Position numbers and translations under genes: made by a program. DNA of 64,000 nucleotides from Zhongshania aliphaticivorans (lineage in GTDB: Bacteria > Pseudomonadota > Gammaproteobacteria > Pseudomonadales > Spongiibacteraceae), in the NCBI RefSeq assembly GCF_001586255.1, contig NZ_CP014544.1, positions 3,752,501 through 3,816,500 of the forward strand. The letters are read 5' to 3'. How positions within the stretch are numbered: position 1 is the stretch's first letter; the number at the start of each line of letters is the position of its first letter. The notes beneath the pieces were generated by a model that was given only the letters and a program-made list of their open reading frames with translations, was not told the origin of the DNA and did not search any database. This document shows positions 1-9,192 of the stretch, one piece after another.

Positions 1-140
1 TCGCCCATCCTAACGATTCATCAGCATACCTTAGCCCTCTTTAGGCAACCATAGTAAGTTCGCAATTACCCTCATCTCCCCGACACTGCTAGAATAGCCG
101 AGCTCAATACGCAATCATCGCAATACTTAGGGAGCATGGC

Positions 141-374
141 ATGGCCAAGGCAAAAACAGTGAATTTTGAAACCGCCCTTGCTGAGCTGGAAAAGCTCGTG
201 CAAAGCATGGAATCAGGGGATCTCAGTCTCGAACATTCATTAAAAGCCTTTGAAGATGGCATGCAATTAAGTCGAGACTGCCAGCAAGCCTTGGCCGACG
301 CCGAGCAGAAAGTACAGCTGCTAATGAACAAAGACGGAGAAATCGTTAGTAAAACCCTCGTTGCGGAAGATTGA
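141..374 (+). CDS. xseB: Exodeoxyribonuclease VII small subunit
   Basis: Small subunit of exonuclease VII, the cytoplasmic nuclease that degrades single-stranded DNA to short oligonucleotides together with the large subunit XseA (not in this window). The 77-residue length is normal for the family. The sequence shows the typical helical core: a FETALAELEKLVQSMESGDLSLE stretch at about residues 9-31, then a second helix around ALADAEQKVQLL. GGAG at 131-134 lies six bases before the ATG at 141; an overlapping ATG at 136 is out of frame. The stop lies three bases before ispA, so the two are cotranscribed, and dxs follows. xseB-ispA-dxs is a classic proteobacterial arrangement. Confidence 0.95.
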   Translation: MAKAKTVNFETALAELEKLVQSMESGDLSLEHSLKAFEDGMQLSRDCQQALADAEQKVQLLMNKDGEIVSKTLVAED

Positions 375-377
375 TTA

Positions 378-1295
378 ATGACCCCAGATTTCGCCAATTT
401 CCTCGCGCACTGCCAACAACGTGTCCAGCAAGCACTGCCCAGCCTACTTGCTAATATCGGCAGCGAATATGCAGACGCAGATGCCAGCAGCAGCCTACAA
501 AGGCTGGGTGAGGCCAGTATTTACAGCGTACTGAACGGCGGCAAACGAGTGCGGGCAAGTCTGGTATACGCCACAGCCCAGGCCCTCGGCCACGACAGCC
601 GCGCCGGATTGAACGAGATTGCCAGCGCAATAGAAATGATCCACGCCTACTCCCTTGTTCACGACGATCTTCCCGCCATGGACGATGACGACTTACGCCG
701 AGGCAAACCCACTTGCCATATTGCCTATGACGAAGCCACCGCAATATTGGTTGGCGACGCACTGCAAGCCCGCGCCTTTGAAGTTATTGCCACCCTGCCC
801 GGTACAAATACCGAGGCCAAGCTCGCCTTAATTCAGCAATTAAGTGCCGCGGCGGGCCCCAGGGGCATGGTTGGCGGTCAAGCGATTGACCTCGCTGCCG
901 TGAATCAGCAGCTGGATCTCGACGCGCTACAAACCATGCACCAATTAAAAACCGGCGCCTTAATCCGCGTCGCCATTGCGATGAGCGCCACCTGGTGCGA
1001 GGCTGACCAGCAGCAACTCACTGCGCTAGACCGCTACGGTAAAGCCATCGGCCTGTCCTTTCAGGTGCAAGACGACATTATCGACATCGAGAGTAATACC
1101 GAGACCTTAGGTAAAACGCAAGGCGCCGACCAAGCGCTAAACAAACCTACATTTCCAGCCTTGCTAGGTATAGACGGCGCTAAGCAGCTAGCGCAAGACC
1201 TCCATGCCGAAGCGCTACAAGCCTTGACGGGATTCGACGAGCGCGCCGCACCACTGCGGGATCTTTCCCACTACATCATTGCGCGCCAGCACTGA
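378..1295 (+). CDS. ispA: Farnesyl diphosphate synthase (polyprenyl synthetase)
   Basis: Condenses isopentenyl diphosphate with dimethylallyl and geranyl diphosphate to give farnesyl diphosphate, the precursor of ubiquinone side chains and undecaprenyl carriers. The first aspartate-rich motif (DDLPAMDDDD, residues 96-105) and the second (DDIID, residues 232-236) are both intact, as are GGKRVR near residue 54 and the GQAIDL segment near 167. The length of 305 residues fits the family. It starts three bases after xseB stops and precedes dxs, so two steps of isoprenoid synthesis are neighbours. The exact chain length (C15 rather than C10 or C20) is inferred from this synteny and overall similarity. 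Confidence 0.95.
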   Translation: MTPDFANFLAHCQQRVQQALPSLLANIGSEYADADASSSLQRLGEASIYSVLNGGKRVRASLVYATAQALGHDSRAGLNEIASAIEMIHAYSLVHDDLPAMDDDDLRRGKPTCHIAYDEATAILVGDALQARAFEVIATLPGTNTEAKLALIQQLSAAAGPRGMVGGQAIDLAAVNQQLDLDALQTMHQLKTGALIRVAIAMSATWCEADQQQLTALDRYGKAIGLSFQVQDDIIDIESNTETLGKTQGADQALNKPTFPALLGIDGAKQLAQDLHAEALQALTGFDERAAPLRDLSHYIIARQH

Positions 1296-1377
1296 TACGC
1301 AGGCCGCTTTAAATAGGTAAATCGCCGCAAATTCGTTTACAATCTCGACCTTTCATCGGTTCAGGGCCCCGCGCTTA

Positions 1378-3303
1378 ATGTTTCAGGAAATTCCCCTTAC
1401 AAGACCTGCCACGCCACTGCTCGATCGCATCGACAGCCCGGCAGACCTGCGCCGTCTCGACGAAGCTGAGCTAGCAACACTGGCCCTCCAGCTGCGGGAA
1501 TTCCTGCTCTACACCGTAGGGCAAACCGGCGGCCATTTTGGCGCTGGACTCGGAGTGGTCGAGCTGACCGTTGCCCTGCACTATATTTACAACACGCCGG
1601 ACGATCGCCTAGTTTGGGATGTTGGCCACCAGTGCTACCCCCACAAAATACTCACCGGTCGCCGTGAGCGAATGAACGGTATGCGCAAGGCCAAGGGCTT
1701 GGCAGGTTTCCCAAAGCGCGAAGAAAGCCCCTACGACACCTTTGGCGTGGGCCACTCCAGCACCAGTATTAGCGCCGCACTGGGCATGGCCATTGCCGCC
1801 CGCCAACAAAATATCGACCGCCACACCGTTGCAGTCATTGGCGACGGCGCGATGACCGCCGGCATGGCCTTTGAAGCCATCACTCACGCCACCCACACCG
1901 GCGCCAATATGCTGGTGATACTCAACGACAATCAAATGTCGATCTCAAAAAGCACCGGCGGGCTAAACACCTATTTTTCTAGAATGTGGGCTTCTAAAAC
2001 CTACAACCAGATACGCTCTGGCGGCAAAACGGTGCTAAAGAAGTTCCCGCGCTCGGCAACGGATCTCGCCGCCCGACTCGAAGAATATATGAAGGGCATG
2101 GTATCGCCAGCCACCTTGTTTGAAGAGCTGGGATTCAACTATATCGGGCCTATTGATGGTCACGATCTCGATGTATTGGTGCCTACTCTGCGCAATTTGC
2201 GCGAGCTACCCGGCCCGCAAATGCTCCATATCCGCACCCAAAAGGGCAAGGGCTTCGGCCCTGCCGAAGAAGATCCTGTCGGTTTTCACGCCATCTCTAA
2301 AATCGAGCCAAAACCCAGCAACGGCCAAGCACCGATTGTGAAACCCACTCTAGCGAAATATCAGGATATTTTTGGTCGTTGGCTTTGCGACCAAGCCGAA
2401 CAAAGCCCGGAGCTCGTCGCCATAACCCCGGCCATGTGCGAAGGCTCAGGAATGCTCGATTTTTCAGAGCGCTTTGCCGACCGCTTTTACGACGTTGCCA
2501 TTGCCGAGCAACACGCCCTAACCTTGGCCGCAGGCATGGCCTGTGACGGCTTAAAGCCCGTTGTCGCGATTTACTCCACGTTTTTGCAGCGTGCCTACGA
2601 CCAGCTAATTCACGATATTGCCCTGCAAAACCTCGACGTGACCTTTGGCATTGACCGCGCGGGACTCGTTGGTGAAGACGGCCCTACTCATGCGGGCGCC
2701 TTCGACCTCAGCTTTTTGCGCTGCATTCCAAACATGATCGTCATGGCACCTGCCGACGAAAACGAAACTCGGCAAATGTTACACACTGCCTACCATTACC
2801 CCGGACCAGCAGCGGTGCGCTACCCACGCGGCACGGGGCCGGGCGTAAGCATTGAACAAGACATGCAGCTGATGGAAATTGGTAAAGGTCGCATTCAGCG
2901 CCAAGGCCAAAAAATCGCCATTCTCAGCTTCGGCACCCTACTCGCTTCGGCGCTAAACGCCGCAGATGAGCTCGATGCCACCGTTGCCGATATGCGTTTT
3001 GTAAAACCCCTCGACACTGACTTAATTGACGCCTTAGCTGACGACCACGACCTTCTCGTCACCCTAGAGGAAAATGTCATTGCCGGTGGCGCCGGCAGCG
3101 CGGTAAGCGAATACCTAAATCAGCAAAATCGCTGGATGCCGGTGATGCAACTGGGCCTACCCGACGCGTTTATCGATCACGGCAAACACGCTCAACTACT
3201 CAGCGATATCGGCCTAGATACCCCGGGAATACTTGCCAGCATTCGTCAGCGGACAGCGCAAATAGCGATGTTTCAGGGCAATAGCGGCGGCGCGGCGGAA
3301 TAA
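1378..3303 (+). CDS. dxs: 1-deoxy-D-xylulose-5-phosphate synthase
   Basis: First enzyme of the MEP pathway: joins pyruvate and glyceraldehyde 3-phosphate to 1-deoxyxylulose 5-phosphate using thiamine diphosphate. The N-terminal ThDP-binding domain shows GGHFGAGLG (residues 51-59) and the [13 protein letters not shown]...NDNQMS motif (155-188). The middle pyrimidine-binding domain shows [17 protein letters not shown], and a C-terminal transketolase domain follows. At 641 residues it is slightly longer than the E. coli enzyme because of an N-terminal lead and a C-terminal tail. It depends on thiamine diphosphate, whose synthesis genes (thiDE, thiCOSG, thiL) are also in this window. The 82-base gap from ispA allows cotranscription. 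Confidence 0.96.
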   Translation: MFQEIPLTRPATPLLDRIDSPADLRRLDEAELATLALQLREFLLYTVGQTGGHFGAGLGVVELTVALHYIYNTPDDRLVWDVGHQCYPHKILTGRRERMNGMRKAKGLAGFPKREESPYDTFGVGHSSTSISAALGMAIAARQQNIDRHTVAVIGDGAMTAGMAFEAITHATHTGANMLVILNDNQMSISKSTGGLNTYFSRMWASKTYNQIRSGGKTVLKKFPRSATDLAARLEEYMKGMVSPATLFEELGFNYIGPIDGHDLDVLVPTLRNLRELPGPQMLHIRTQKGKGFGPAEEDPVGFHAISKIEPKPSNGQAPIVKPTLAKYQDIFGRWLCDQAEQSPELVAITPAMCEGSGMLDFSERFADRFYDVAIAEQHALTLAAGMACDGLKPVVAIYSTFLQRAYDQLIHDIALQNLDVTFGIDRAGLVGEDGPTHAGAFDLSFLRCIPNMIVMAPADENETRQMLHTAYHYPGPAAVRYPRGTGPGVSIEQDMQLMEIGKGRIQRQGQKIAILSFGTLLASALNAADELDATVADMRFVKPLDTDLIDALADDHDLLVTLEENVIAGGAGSAVSEYLNQQNRWMPVMQLGLPDAFIDHGKHAQLLSDIGLDTPGILASIRQRTAQIAMFQGNSGGAAE

Positions 3304-3334
3304 TTATTATGGTGGCCAGCCAACACAACTGAAG

Positions 3335-5641
3335 TCACTGCCCTAGCGCACAATCGACATCACCCAAATCCACCACATCCTCTGCCATGATGGTGCCGAG
3401 CCTGATGGTGCAAAGGCTAATATTGCCGTTCAACACGCTTATTTCCTCACCCTCGTTGGCATCAAGCGTAAAATAGCCACCATTAGTCGTGCGGTCTCGC
3501 CCTCGACTACTGCGCAGCTCAATTTCAGCGCCGTTGGGTACATCCGCGATCATTACCCGGCCAAACACCGCCAAGAGCCCTTTAGCCTCCCAGCGCAAAA
3601 TAGGGACATTGCCGGGATACAGAACAATTTCGCGCGCCGGATCACTAAATTCTACCGGCGCGCCGCCCAGCACGCGCAGCTGTATGTTGTAGCGGCGGTA
3701 ATACTGCAGGGGAACAAAATACCGAGTCCCGATTGGCACGATAATACGGCGATCATTAATCGCGACCTCAATGGGATAATCACCTCGGCCACTAAGCTCT
3801 ACCACAATACCGGCACGGCGACCGCCGCCAGCAAATACTTGGGCACCACCCTCGCCAAGTGAAATATTGCTCCGCAAAGCGAGATTCGCCTGACTTGCGC
3901 TAACCTCGCCGCGCTCTTGGGAGATCGCTACTGCGCCATCCACCACGCTGCCGTAGTAATCCAAACTCGCCCCCACATTTTCCCGCCCCCGCCCCTGCTC
4001 AGCGTCAAGCTCATAGCGTAAACGGCTGTTATCCCGATCGACTCGGCTACCGACAATACCAATATGCTGACTACTGCCGCTTGCCCGCCCGAGGTCTTGT
4101 TCTGCAGCAAACCACGCACTGTGTTTGTCGCCACGCAAATAATATCGGAGTGACAATTCACCACGAAAACCGAGATCGCGATCATGCCCCAGCGCCACAC
4201 CAAGGACTAAATCTCGATAACGCGGAAATGGATAGGCACTCACACTCGCACCCAAGGACAGGCCTCGGCCCGCAGACGAGTCCCTATATAGGATCTGGCT
4301 ACGCCCATGCCAGTTTTGGCCACTAAACCCATAACGTAAATTCAAGTGCTGCCCCGAATTCGCATCTCGCCGAAAATACTCTTCGCTGTATTCTCGATCA
4401 GCTTGGGAGCGATACCATTCCACACCAATATTTCCGAAGCGCACCGAGGACCACTGCCACGTTAAGGCATAGGCAACATAACCGTCGTCACCCGCGTGCA
4501 CGGCCAGTGCGCCGTCGCCTACCGCAGAGAACCATTGATAACTGCCCTGCAAGGCCTGCCAGTTTAGGGTAGCGTAACTCTGCACCGCCACATACCGGTC
4601 GTCGCGCCAGCGGTGGCCAAAACTAAAGCGCATGACCTCTCCGTTTTCGCGCAAAGAAAAATCCTCTGGCGCCGAGGCAACACCAAAATCAAAACCGTAA
4701 TAACTTTCACCCGGCGCCGGTAATTGGTTTGATTTAACAAAGAATCGCTCCTCGTCTAAAATCACCTCTCCATGAGCATAGGCGCGAATCCGAAGCATAT
4801 AAGCGCCCTCGGGCAAACGCTCAACATCAAGCTCGCGACTGCCTGCTTCGTATTGCTGGGAGCTAAGTAGGCGGCCATTACGCAACACATCAACTCGACA
4901 GTCGGCGGGCAAATACACCTCAAGGGAGGAGCCGCCGAGCTGCTTGAGGTCCAGCCGCAGGTCGCTAGTACTGTTTACACTCAAGCCGGTGATAAGCGCC
5001 CCCTGCATAAGAAAATCGCCGCTAATATCAAAGCGCCCCGCGCGCAAACGCTCCCCGCCTAAGTCATTGATAAAATTTAATTCTCGGGTATAGATACCAC
5101 TACCTGACGAAAACAAACCACCATTCCAGAGCAACCGCCGATTGCCCGCACTCAGCACCTGCTCACTACTAAAATGCCAGTTCTCTCGGGCATCAGCGGC
5201 CTGTAATTGGCTTTGGTTATAGAGCAAATCCACCGCCGCAAGATAAGACAGGCTGTGATCCGCAGGCGGTAAATAGGGCTCAGTCGCGATTTTTTGAATA
5301 ACGAGCGCGGCGGGGTTTAAATAGATTTGTGCACGAAAATTAAGGCGGTCAAAACGTAATTTAACCACCTCATCGTCACTGAAACAGCTTTTTACCGTCA
5401 ACGACGAACAGTGTTCTGCATCCTGATACGCAATAGGAGCAGCAAAATAACGAGACACCAATTCAGGCTGGTACACAGAGGGCAAACCCTGGACAAACTC
5501 TCCAGGAAAGCTAAACAGAATACTGTCTTCGTCAAACTCGGCGAGGGACGACGCCACCAGCGTTTGCCCAAAATAGACGTCAACATAACTCAATTCACGG
5601 GCAGCGAGAGTCGGCGTCGCTAGCAACATAACCCCTGCCAC
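3335..5641 (-). CDS. Outer-membrane usher of CS1/CFA-type (alternate) chaperone-usher pili
   Basis: Outer-membrane usher that accepts chaperone-pilin complexes and extrudes the pilus. The N-terminal third has the ELSYVDVYFG start and a cysteine pair (EHCSSLTVKSC). The middle contains the segment SLEVYLPADCRVDVLRNGRL, followed by LPEGAYMLRI and a long aromatic-rich region expected of the beta-barrel. The C-terminus (GRVMIADVPNGAEIELRSS) resembles the CooC/TcfC C-terminal domain rather than FimD. The open frame extends to 5905, but that part overlaps the upstream pilin and is tryptophan- and arginine-rich nonsense. GTG at 5641 (after AGGGGG) or ATG at 5629 is more likely, though either leaves a short signal peptide (hydrophobic run ending TLAA). 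A start overlapping the pilin 3' end cannot be excluded. Length is about 768 residues. Confidence 0.85.
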   Translation of the reverse strand: MAGVMLLATPTLAARELSYVDVYFGQTLVASSLAEFDEDSILFSFPGEFVQGLPSVYQPELVSRYFAAPIAYQDAEHCSSLTVKSCFSDDEVVKLRFDRLNFRAQIYLNPAALVIQKIATEPYLPPADHSLSYLAAVDLLYNQSQLQAADARENWHFSSEQVLSAGNRRLLWNGGLFSSGSGIYTRELNFINDLGGERLRAGRFDISGDFLMQGALITGLSVNSTSDLRLDLKQLGGSSLEVYLPADCRVDVLRNGRLLSSQQYEAGSRELDVERLPEGAYMLRIRAYAHGEVILDEERFFVKSNQLPAPGESYYGFDFGVASAPEDFSLRENGEVMRFSFGHRWRDDRYVAVQSYATLNWQALQGSYQWFSAVGDGALAVHAGDDGYVAYALTWQWSSVRFGNIGVEWYRSQADREYSEEYFRRDANSGQHLNLRYGFSGQNWHGRSQILYRDSSAGRGLSLGASVSAYPFPRYRDLVLGVALGHDRDLGFRGELSLRYYLRGDKHSAWFAAEQDLGRASGSSQHIGIVGSRVDRDNSRLRYELDAEQGRGRENVGASLDYYGSVVDGAVAISQERGEVSASQANLALRSNISLGEGGAQVFAGGGRRAGIVVELSGRGDYPIEVAINDRRIIVPIGTRYFVPLQYYRRYNIQLRVLGGAPVEFSDPAREIVLYPGNVPILRWEAKGLLAVFGRVMIADVPNGAEIELRSSRGRDRTTNGGYFTLDANEGEEISVLNGNISLCTIRLGTIMAEDVVDLGDVDCALGQ

Positions 5642-5657
5642 ACCGACTAAATACCCC

Positions 5658-6182
5658 CTACTCCGCAGCCACCACCAGCACCAGGGTGTCTGCGTAGCGG
5701 CCAACCACCCCTTTTTGTAATGCCTTGCTGTCGACATGCACCGCCAGCTTGGTGGGGCGCGCTTGCGCATTGGCGTCACTGCAACTGGATGATGCCGCTG
5801 CCGCCGCCAAACCCGACACCAATTGCCCATGCACCAGACTACGCTGATTCGAATCCGCGTCAGTCCATTGCACAGAGTAAACAATATGCACGTCATTTGG
5901 GCCAAGCAGCGTAAAATCGCCTGCCACAGGATTGGTAGATAGCGCCGTTAACGAATAAACGCGACTACTGGACCACACGCAAATGTCTTGCTCACCATCC
6001 AAATCATCCTTGCCAGACCAATAACCTAATGGCATATCATCCATTTGACTAATACGGACTAACTGCGGAACCACAATACTTACTGTAGATTGGGCGCTGC
6101 TTTCCGCTGCCACAGCGGTGCCCAGCGCGCAATAGAGCGCCAGGTAAAAAACGAAACACCGCTTACAAGTAAATATCGGCAT
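5658..6182 (-). CDS. Exported pilin-like subunit of the CS1-type cluster (second pilin)
   Basis: Probable structural or minor subunit of the pilus made by the adjacent usher. It has a signal peptide (basic CKR, hydrophobic FYLALYCALGTAVA, cleavage near AAE), then a beta-rich body. Two cysteines, in DICVWSSSRVYSL and SSSC, probably form a disulfide, and the body ends with the strand DTLVLVVAAE. This layout is shared with the paralogue immediately upstream (CVWST...SANC...TLFVVAE), so the two arose by duplication. The ATG at 6182 is preferred; a TTG at 6191 lies nearer a GAGG and is possible. The stop codon at 5658-5660 abuts the usher start, so they are translationally linked. Assignment to the CS1 pilin family rests on the neighbouring usher and chaperone more than on direct recognition. 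Confidence 0.7.
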   Translation of the reverse strand: MPIFTCKRCFVFYLALYCALGTAVAAESSAQSTVSIVVPQLVRISQMDDMPLGYWSGKDDLDGEQDICVWSSSRVYSLTALSTNPVAGDFTLLGPNDVHIVYSVQWTDADSNQRSLVHGQLVSGLAAAAASSSCSDANAQARPTKLAVHVDSKALQKGVVGRYADTLVLVVAAE

Positions 6183-6306
6183 GGTGCGCAAACAACCTCA
6201 CACATCGAAACTCTTACCAAGATATTAGACGAGAAATTCCGAGTTTGCGTAGAAGTCAGCGGCGCGCGGCAAATTTGCCATGCGCCGCCAATCCTGTGAT
6301 TTGCGC

Positions 6307-6849
6307 TTACTCCGCAACCACAAATAAAGTAACGGTGCCGGTGTAGTTATCGGCGATTGCCGCCTCTAAATCAGCCTCAAGAATACTGACCGCCAACGTC
6401 GAGGTCTCGTCGTTGGCGCCATTACAATTCGCGCTTTTTGACACCGCACTCAGATTGCTCACCTTTTGACCCGCCACAATAGGAATCGCCGCATCTGAGC
6501 CATTAGTCCATTCCACAGAGAACGGAATTGTCGTCTCAGTTGCCTCACCATTGCTCACGCCAAAGGCATTGCCCGCGAGGCTTCCGGTTGCTGTCAGGCT
6601 GTATTGGCGCAGTGTAGACCACACACAGATACCACTTGCGCTACCACTCTGGTTACCTGTGCTCCAAGTACCAAGGTCAATATCGGAAAGATTAGTAATC
6701 TGAATTTTACCAGGAACATTGGTAGAGACTTCAGCGCTACCCGTTGAATCTGCGCCTTTGCTACCGTCGGACGCTGCGAACGCAGCGCTAGAAATACCAC
6801 ACAAGAAAACAAATGCTAATTTACTAGACAAGCTTGAGACATTTACCAT
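6307..6849 (-). CDS. Exported pilin-like subunit of the CS1-type cluster (first, probably major pilin)
   Basis: First gene of the minus-strand pilus operon and probably the major subunit, since the promoter-proximal pilin is usually the most expressed. It has a signal peptide (LAFVFLCGISSAAFA, cleavage before ASDG) and a glycine/serine-rich linker. The body includes VPGKIQITNLSDIDLGTWS, the cysteine strand GICVWSTLRQYSL, a second cysteine in SANCNG, and the terminal strand GTVTLFVVAE. I chose the ATG at 6849, which follows GGGGATTGCGGAA, over upstream in-frame starts at 6864 and 6888 that lack a ribosome site. Composition is rich in Ala, Ser, Thr and Gly with almost no aromatics, normal for a surface fibre subunit. 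The mature protein is about 155 residues. Confidence 0.75.
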   Translation of the reverse strand: MVNVSSLSSKLAFVFLCGISSAAFAASDGSKGADSTGSAEVSTNVPGKIQITNLSDIDLGTWSTGNQSGSASGICVWSTLRQYSLTATGSLAGNAFGVSNGEATETTIPFSVEWTNGSDAAIPIVAGQKVSNLSAVSKSANCNGANDETSTLAVSILEADLEAAIADNYTGTVTLFVVAE

Positions 6850-7160
6850 TTCCGCAATCCCCATAGTGAGTACAGTGCCAGAGCACACGCTCTGTCACCT
6901 GATTGAGTAATGTAAATGCCCTCCTTCATTGGCCACGCTTTACCCTGACGCAGCCCCCTCTTCTTTAGAAGTCGAAATCCTTTTCTAAACAAGCGCGACG
7001 ATTATTATTTGACTAGGGGGCATTGTCAATCATGTGTGTAATTATTTGTTGAGCTTTGCAATTTTAGCCTTCAAGATATTTAACTTATTATTTTAAATTA
7101 AAGGCATCGTCCAATTTACTCCTCGCGGATGGACGGAGGCACTTCACATAAGGACATGGC
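6850..7160. other. Divergent intergenic region between pilin operon and chaperone gene
   Basis: AT-rich spacer of about 310 bases with no plausible gene. It holds the minus-strand promoter at 7001-7029 described separately, a long AT stretch at 7060-7105 that may carry the plus-strand chaperone promoter, and the chaperone ribosome site AAGGA at 7150-7154. All pilus genes are therefore probably controlled from this one region. Confidence 0.6.
7001..7029 (-). promoter_or_regulatory. Sigma-70-type promoter for the pilin-usher operon, inside an inverted repeat
   Basis: Reading the minus strand, TTGACA (7024-7029), a 17-base spacer, then AATAAT (7001-7006) gives a near-consensus promoter. Transcription would start near 6994 and leave a leader of about 145 bases before the pilin ATG at 6849. 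The -35 box is one half of an inverted repeat, TTGAC-N11-GTCAA (7009-7029), so a dimeric regulator bound here would block or position polymerase. The site lies in the 311-base gap between the divergent pilin operon and chaperone gene. Seen directly in sequence; activity is inferred. Confidence 0.5.
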
Positions 7161-7844
7161 GTGAAGCATATTCTTTTTATTTTTCTATTCATCGGCCTAG
7201 CAAACTCTGGGCAAGCGCAAATTACGGTAGACCGCAATATTATTGATCTAAGCGCTGGTGCCCGCCGCGCCGACATCAATGTGAGCAATACCGGGAAAAA
7301 TACTGAAACCGTTGATATTTCACTTTTCGCCATCATTGACCCCGGCCTAGACAGCGAGCAGCGCCACAGTCCAGAAAACCCCCGTGAATTAGGCGTGCTT
7401 GCCACCCCACGACAATTCACTTTAGCGCAAGGGCAAAGCCGAAAAGTAAGAATTTCTTTTTTAAAAACGGCGACGGTAAAAGACGGTATTTATCGAATGC
7501 GGGTAACACCCAGAAGTGAATCAAGCGGCAATAGCAAGCCAGCCGGCACCGCCGTCAGCATTGCTATTGCCTATGAGCTTTTGCTGATTTTACGCCCCCC
7601 CAAACCCGATGCCCGCCTGCTGGCTCACCGGGATCAAAAATCACTTACCGTGAACAATCCCGGCAACAGCAATGTGATGCTATTTGATGGCAAGCAATGC
7701 AATAAACTTGGCGAAGCCTGCCAGCAGTTGGCGGGCAAACGTATTTACAGCGGAGCAGGCCATGTCTTCGCATTACCCTACCCAGATACACCAGTCAGAT
7801 TTATGCTCGACGACGGCAGCAATACCCGCGGAGTGGAGTATTAA
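7161..7844 (+). CDS. Periplasmic pilus chaperone, CS1/CfaA-like
   Basis: Periplasmic immunoglobulin-fold chaperone that would cap pilin subunits and deliver them to the usher. It has a signal peptide (KHILFIFLFIGLANSGQAQ). The N-terminal domain carries ITVDRNIIDLSAGARRADINV and the donor-strand region RQFTLAQGQSRKVRISFLK. The second domain carries LTVNNPGNSNVMLFDGKQC and a cysteine pair (KQCNKLGEAC) as in CfaA-type chaperones. The 227-residue length is normal. The start is GTG at 7161 with AAGGA six bases upstream; the ATG at 7155 meets a stop at once. It is transcribed away from the pilin-usher operon and converges on ribA, whose stop is 47 bases beyond. Confidence 0.85.
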   Translation: MKHILFIFLFIGLANSGQAQITVDRNIIDLSAGARRADINVSNTGKNTETVDISLFAIIDPGLDSEQRHSPENPRELGVLATPRQFTLAQGQSRKVRISFLKTATVKDGIYRMRVTPRSESSGNSKPAGTAVSIAIAYELLLILRPPKPDARLLAHRDQKSLTVNNPGNSNVMLFDGKQCNKLGEACQQLAGKRIYSGAGHVFALPYPDTPVRFMLDDGSNTRGVEY

Positions 7845-7891
7845 AACAGGTATCAGCTACGCTGAACCCGCTTCCAGCATTAGCGCAAATT

Positions 7892-8476
7892 TTAAAACAA
7901 ATGCCCCAGCTTACCCGACTTAGTCGCGAGGTATTTGGCATTATGGGGGTTCTGGCCGGTTTGCAGAGGAAGCCGCTCAACCACGTCAACACCCTGATCG
8001 GTAAGGGCTTTGACCTTACGCGGATTGTTAGTCATCAGGCGAACTTTAGTGATTTTCAGGTGTTCACACATAACGGCCAATAAACTGTAATCGCGCATAT
8101 CGGCACCAAAACCAAGCTGCTCGTTCGCCTCAACAGTATCTGCACCGGCATCTTGCAATTTGTATGCGCGAATTTTATTCACCAAACCAATACCGCGACC
8201 TTCTTGGCGCAAATAAAACAATGCGCCACGCCCTTCAGTGGCAATAGCCTCAAGCGCTGCACGCAGCTGCGAGCCGCAGTCACAACGCATACTAAATAGG
8301 GCATCACCTGTTAAACACTCGGAGTGCACCCGCGCCAGCACAGGTTCACCGTCGCCTACATCACCAAGCGTAAGCACGACATGTTCCTTACTGTTTTCTG
8401 TGTCCTCAAAGCCATGTATATCAAACACGCCCCAGGGGGTGGGAAGCTTAGAGGATTCTATAAAACTAACCGCCAC
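7892..8476 (-). CDS. ribA: GTP cyclohydrolase II
   Basis: Opens the imidazole ring of GTP to form 2,5-diamino-6-ribosylamino-4(3H)-pyrimidinone 5'-phosphate, the first step of riboflavin synthesis. The zinc ligands are present as C54, C65 and C67 ([17 protein letters not shown]), together with the GTP-binding segments [20 protein letters not shown] and LMTNNPRKV. About 194 residues matches E. coli RibA. The frame can be extended to TTG 8494, but GGAG at 8484-8487 sits six bases before GTG 8476, which also aligns with the family N-terminus (SKLPTPWG), so GTG 8476 is chosen. This gene matters because the RibA-like half of ribBX elsewhere in the window lacks the zinc cysteines. It is probably monocistronic, separated from dxs by the pilus cluster. 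Confidence 0.95.
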   Translation of the reverse strand: MAVSFIESSKLPTPWGVFDIHGFEDTENSKEHVVLTLGDVGDGEPVLARVHSECLTGDALFSMRCDCGSQLRAALEAIATEGRGALFYLRQEGRGIGLVNKIRAYKLQDAGADTVEANEQLGFGADMRDYSLLAVMCEHLKITKVRLMTNNPRKVKALTDQGVDVVERLPLQTGQNPHNAKYLATKSGKLGHLF

Positions 8477-8550
8477 GGGTATCTCCACGAGCAAAACCGG
8501 TCGCGCATTTTACCAGCAGGATGCTCCCGAGGCGACCATTGTTGGCGTAT

Positions 8551-9192
8551 TCAGTGATGACGAGGGGTCAGAGTCAGAATATTATTGTATTCCTGCAGGT
8601 TTACATGCTCTAAAAAGCTCATTCCTAGCAGTACTACGTGGGGGTAGTGACCTTCGATAACGACCGCATTGACATGGGGAACGGCAATCTCACCCAGCTG
8701 CACTTTATTCAGTGTTACGGCGTAGCCATCGCTCATTCCGCTCGCGGTAGCAACGACGGTCGGCACGCCCTGCTTATAGGCAACCCCCAGCCGCAGCGCC
8801 TCTTGAGAACTCATTGCCAAAATTGTCGCGCCAGTATCTATAAGCGCATCAACCCCACGGCCATTGATACTGATCTTCATCCGGTATTCATTGCGGCTAT
8901 TTTTACGCAGTACCACGGTGGTAATCGGCGTTTGCTCATAAATCGCCCCCACCTGCTTATTCAAACCGAGCACCTGCCGCTGCCCCCCTATCTCGACCAC
9001 AGCCTGCATTGGGGTCGCCGAGATCAAGTGCACACCCGAGGAGTCTCGCTGGCCATTGCGCAGCAATTGCCGACGACCATCGATTTCGAATAAGGCCGCT
9101 TTATCAAACAAACCTCGCACCACGATATTCGCCGGCTCAGACCAGGCGAGGGCAGCAAAAAACAGCAGCGCACCTGCAAGTACAAATTTCAT
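8551..9192 (-). CDS. Retroviral-type (clan AA) aspartic protease, exported
   Basis: Single-domain retropepsin-like aspartic protease of the TIGR02281 kind. A signal peptide (KFVLAGALLFFAALAWS) sends it to the periplasm. An N-terminal region of about 90 residues (FEIDGRRQLLRNG...) precedes the protease domain, which starts around residue 101. The active-site triad DTGA is at residues 119-122 (DALIDTGATILAMS), and the second conserved patch is VVLLGMSFL near residue 188. Such proteins act as dimers; their substrates are mostly unknown. The ATG overlaps the thiDE stop by four bases (ATGA), so the two are translationally coupled although thiamine synthesis gives no obvious role for a protease. 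Confidence 0.85.
   Translation of the reverse strand: MKFVLAGALLFFAALAWSEPANIVVRGLFDKAALFEIDGRRQLLRNGQRDSSGVHLISATPMQAVVEIGGQRQVLGLNKQVGAIYEQTPITTVVLRKNSRNEYRMKISINGRGVDALIDTGATILAMSSQEALRLGVAYKQGVPTVVATASGMSDGYAVTLNKVQLGEIAVPHVNAVVIEGHYPHVVLLGMSFLEHVNLQEYNNILTLTPRHH

Noticed and set aside
5641-5905. N-terminal extension of the usher frame to 5905
   Set aside because: It lies inside the pilin gene in another frame, is rich in Trp, Arg and Cys, and resembles no usher N-terminus.
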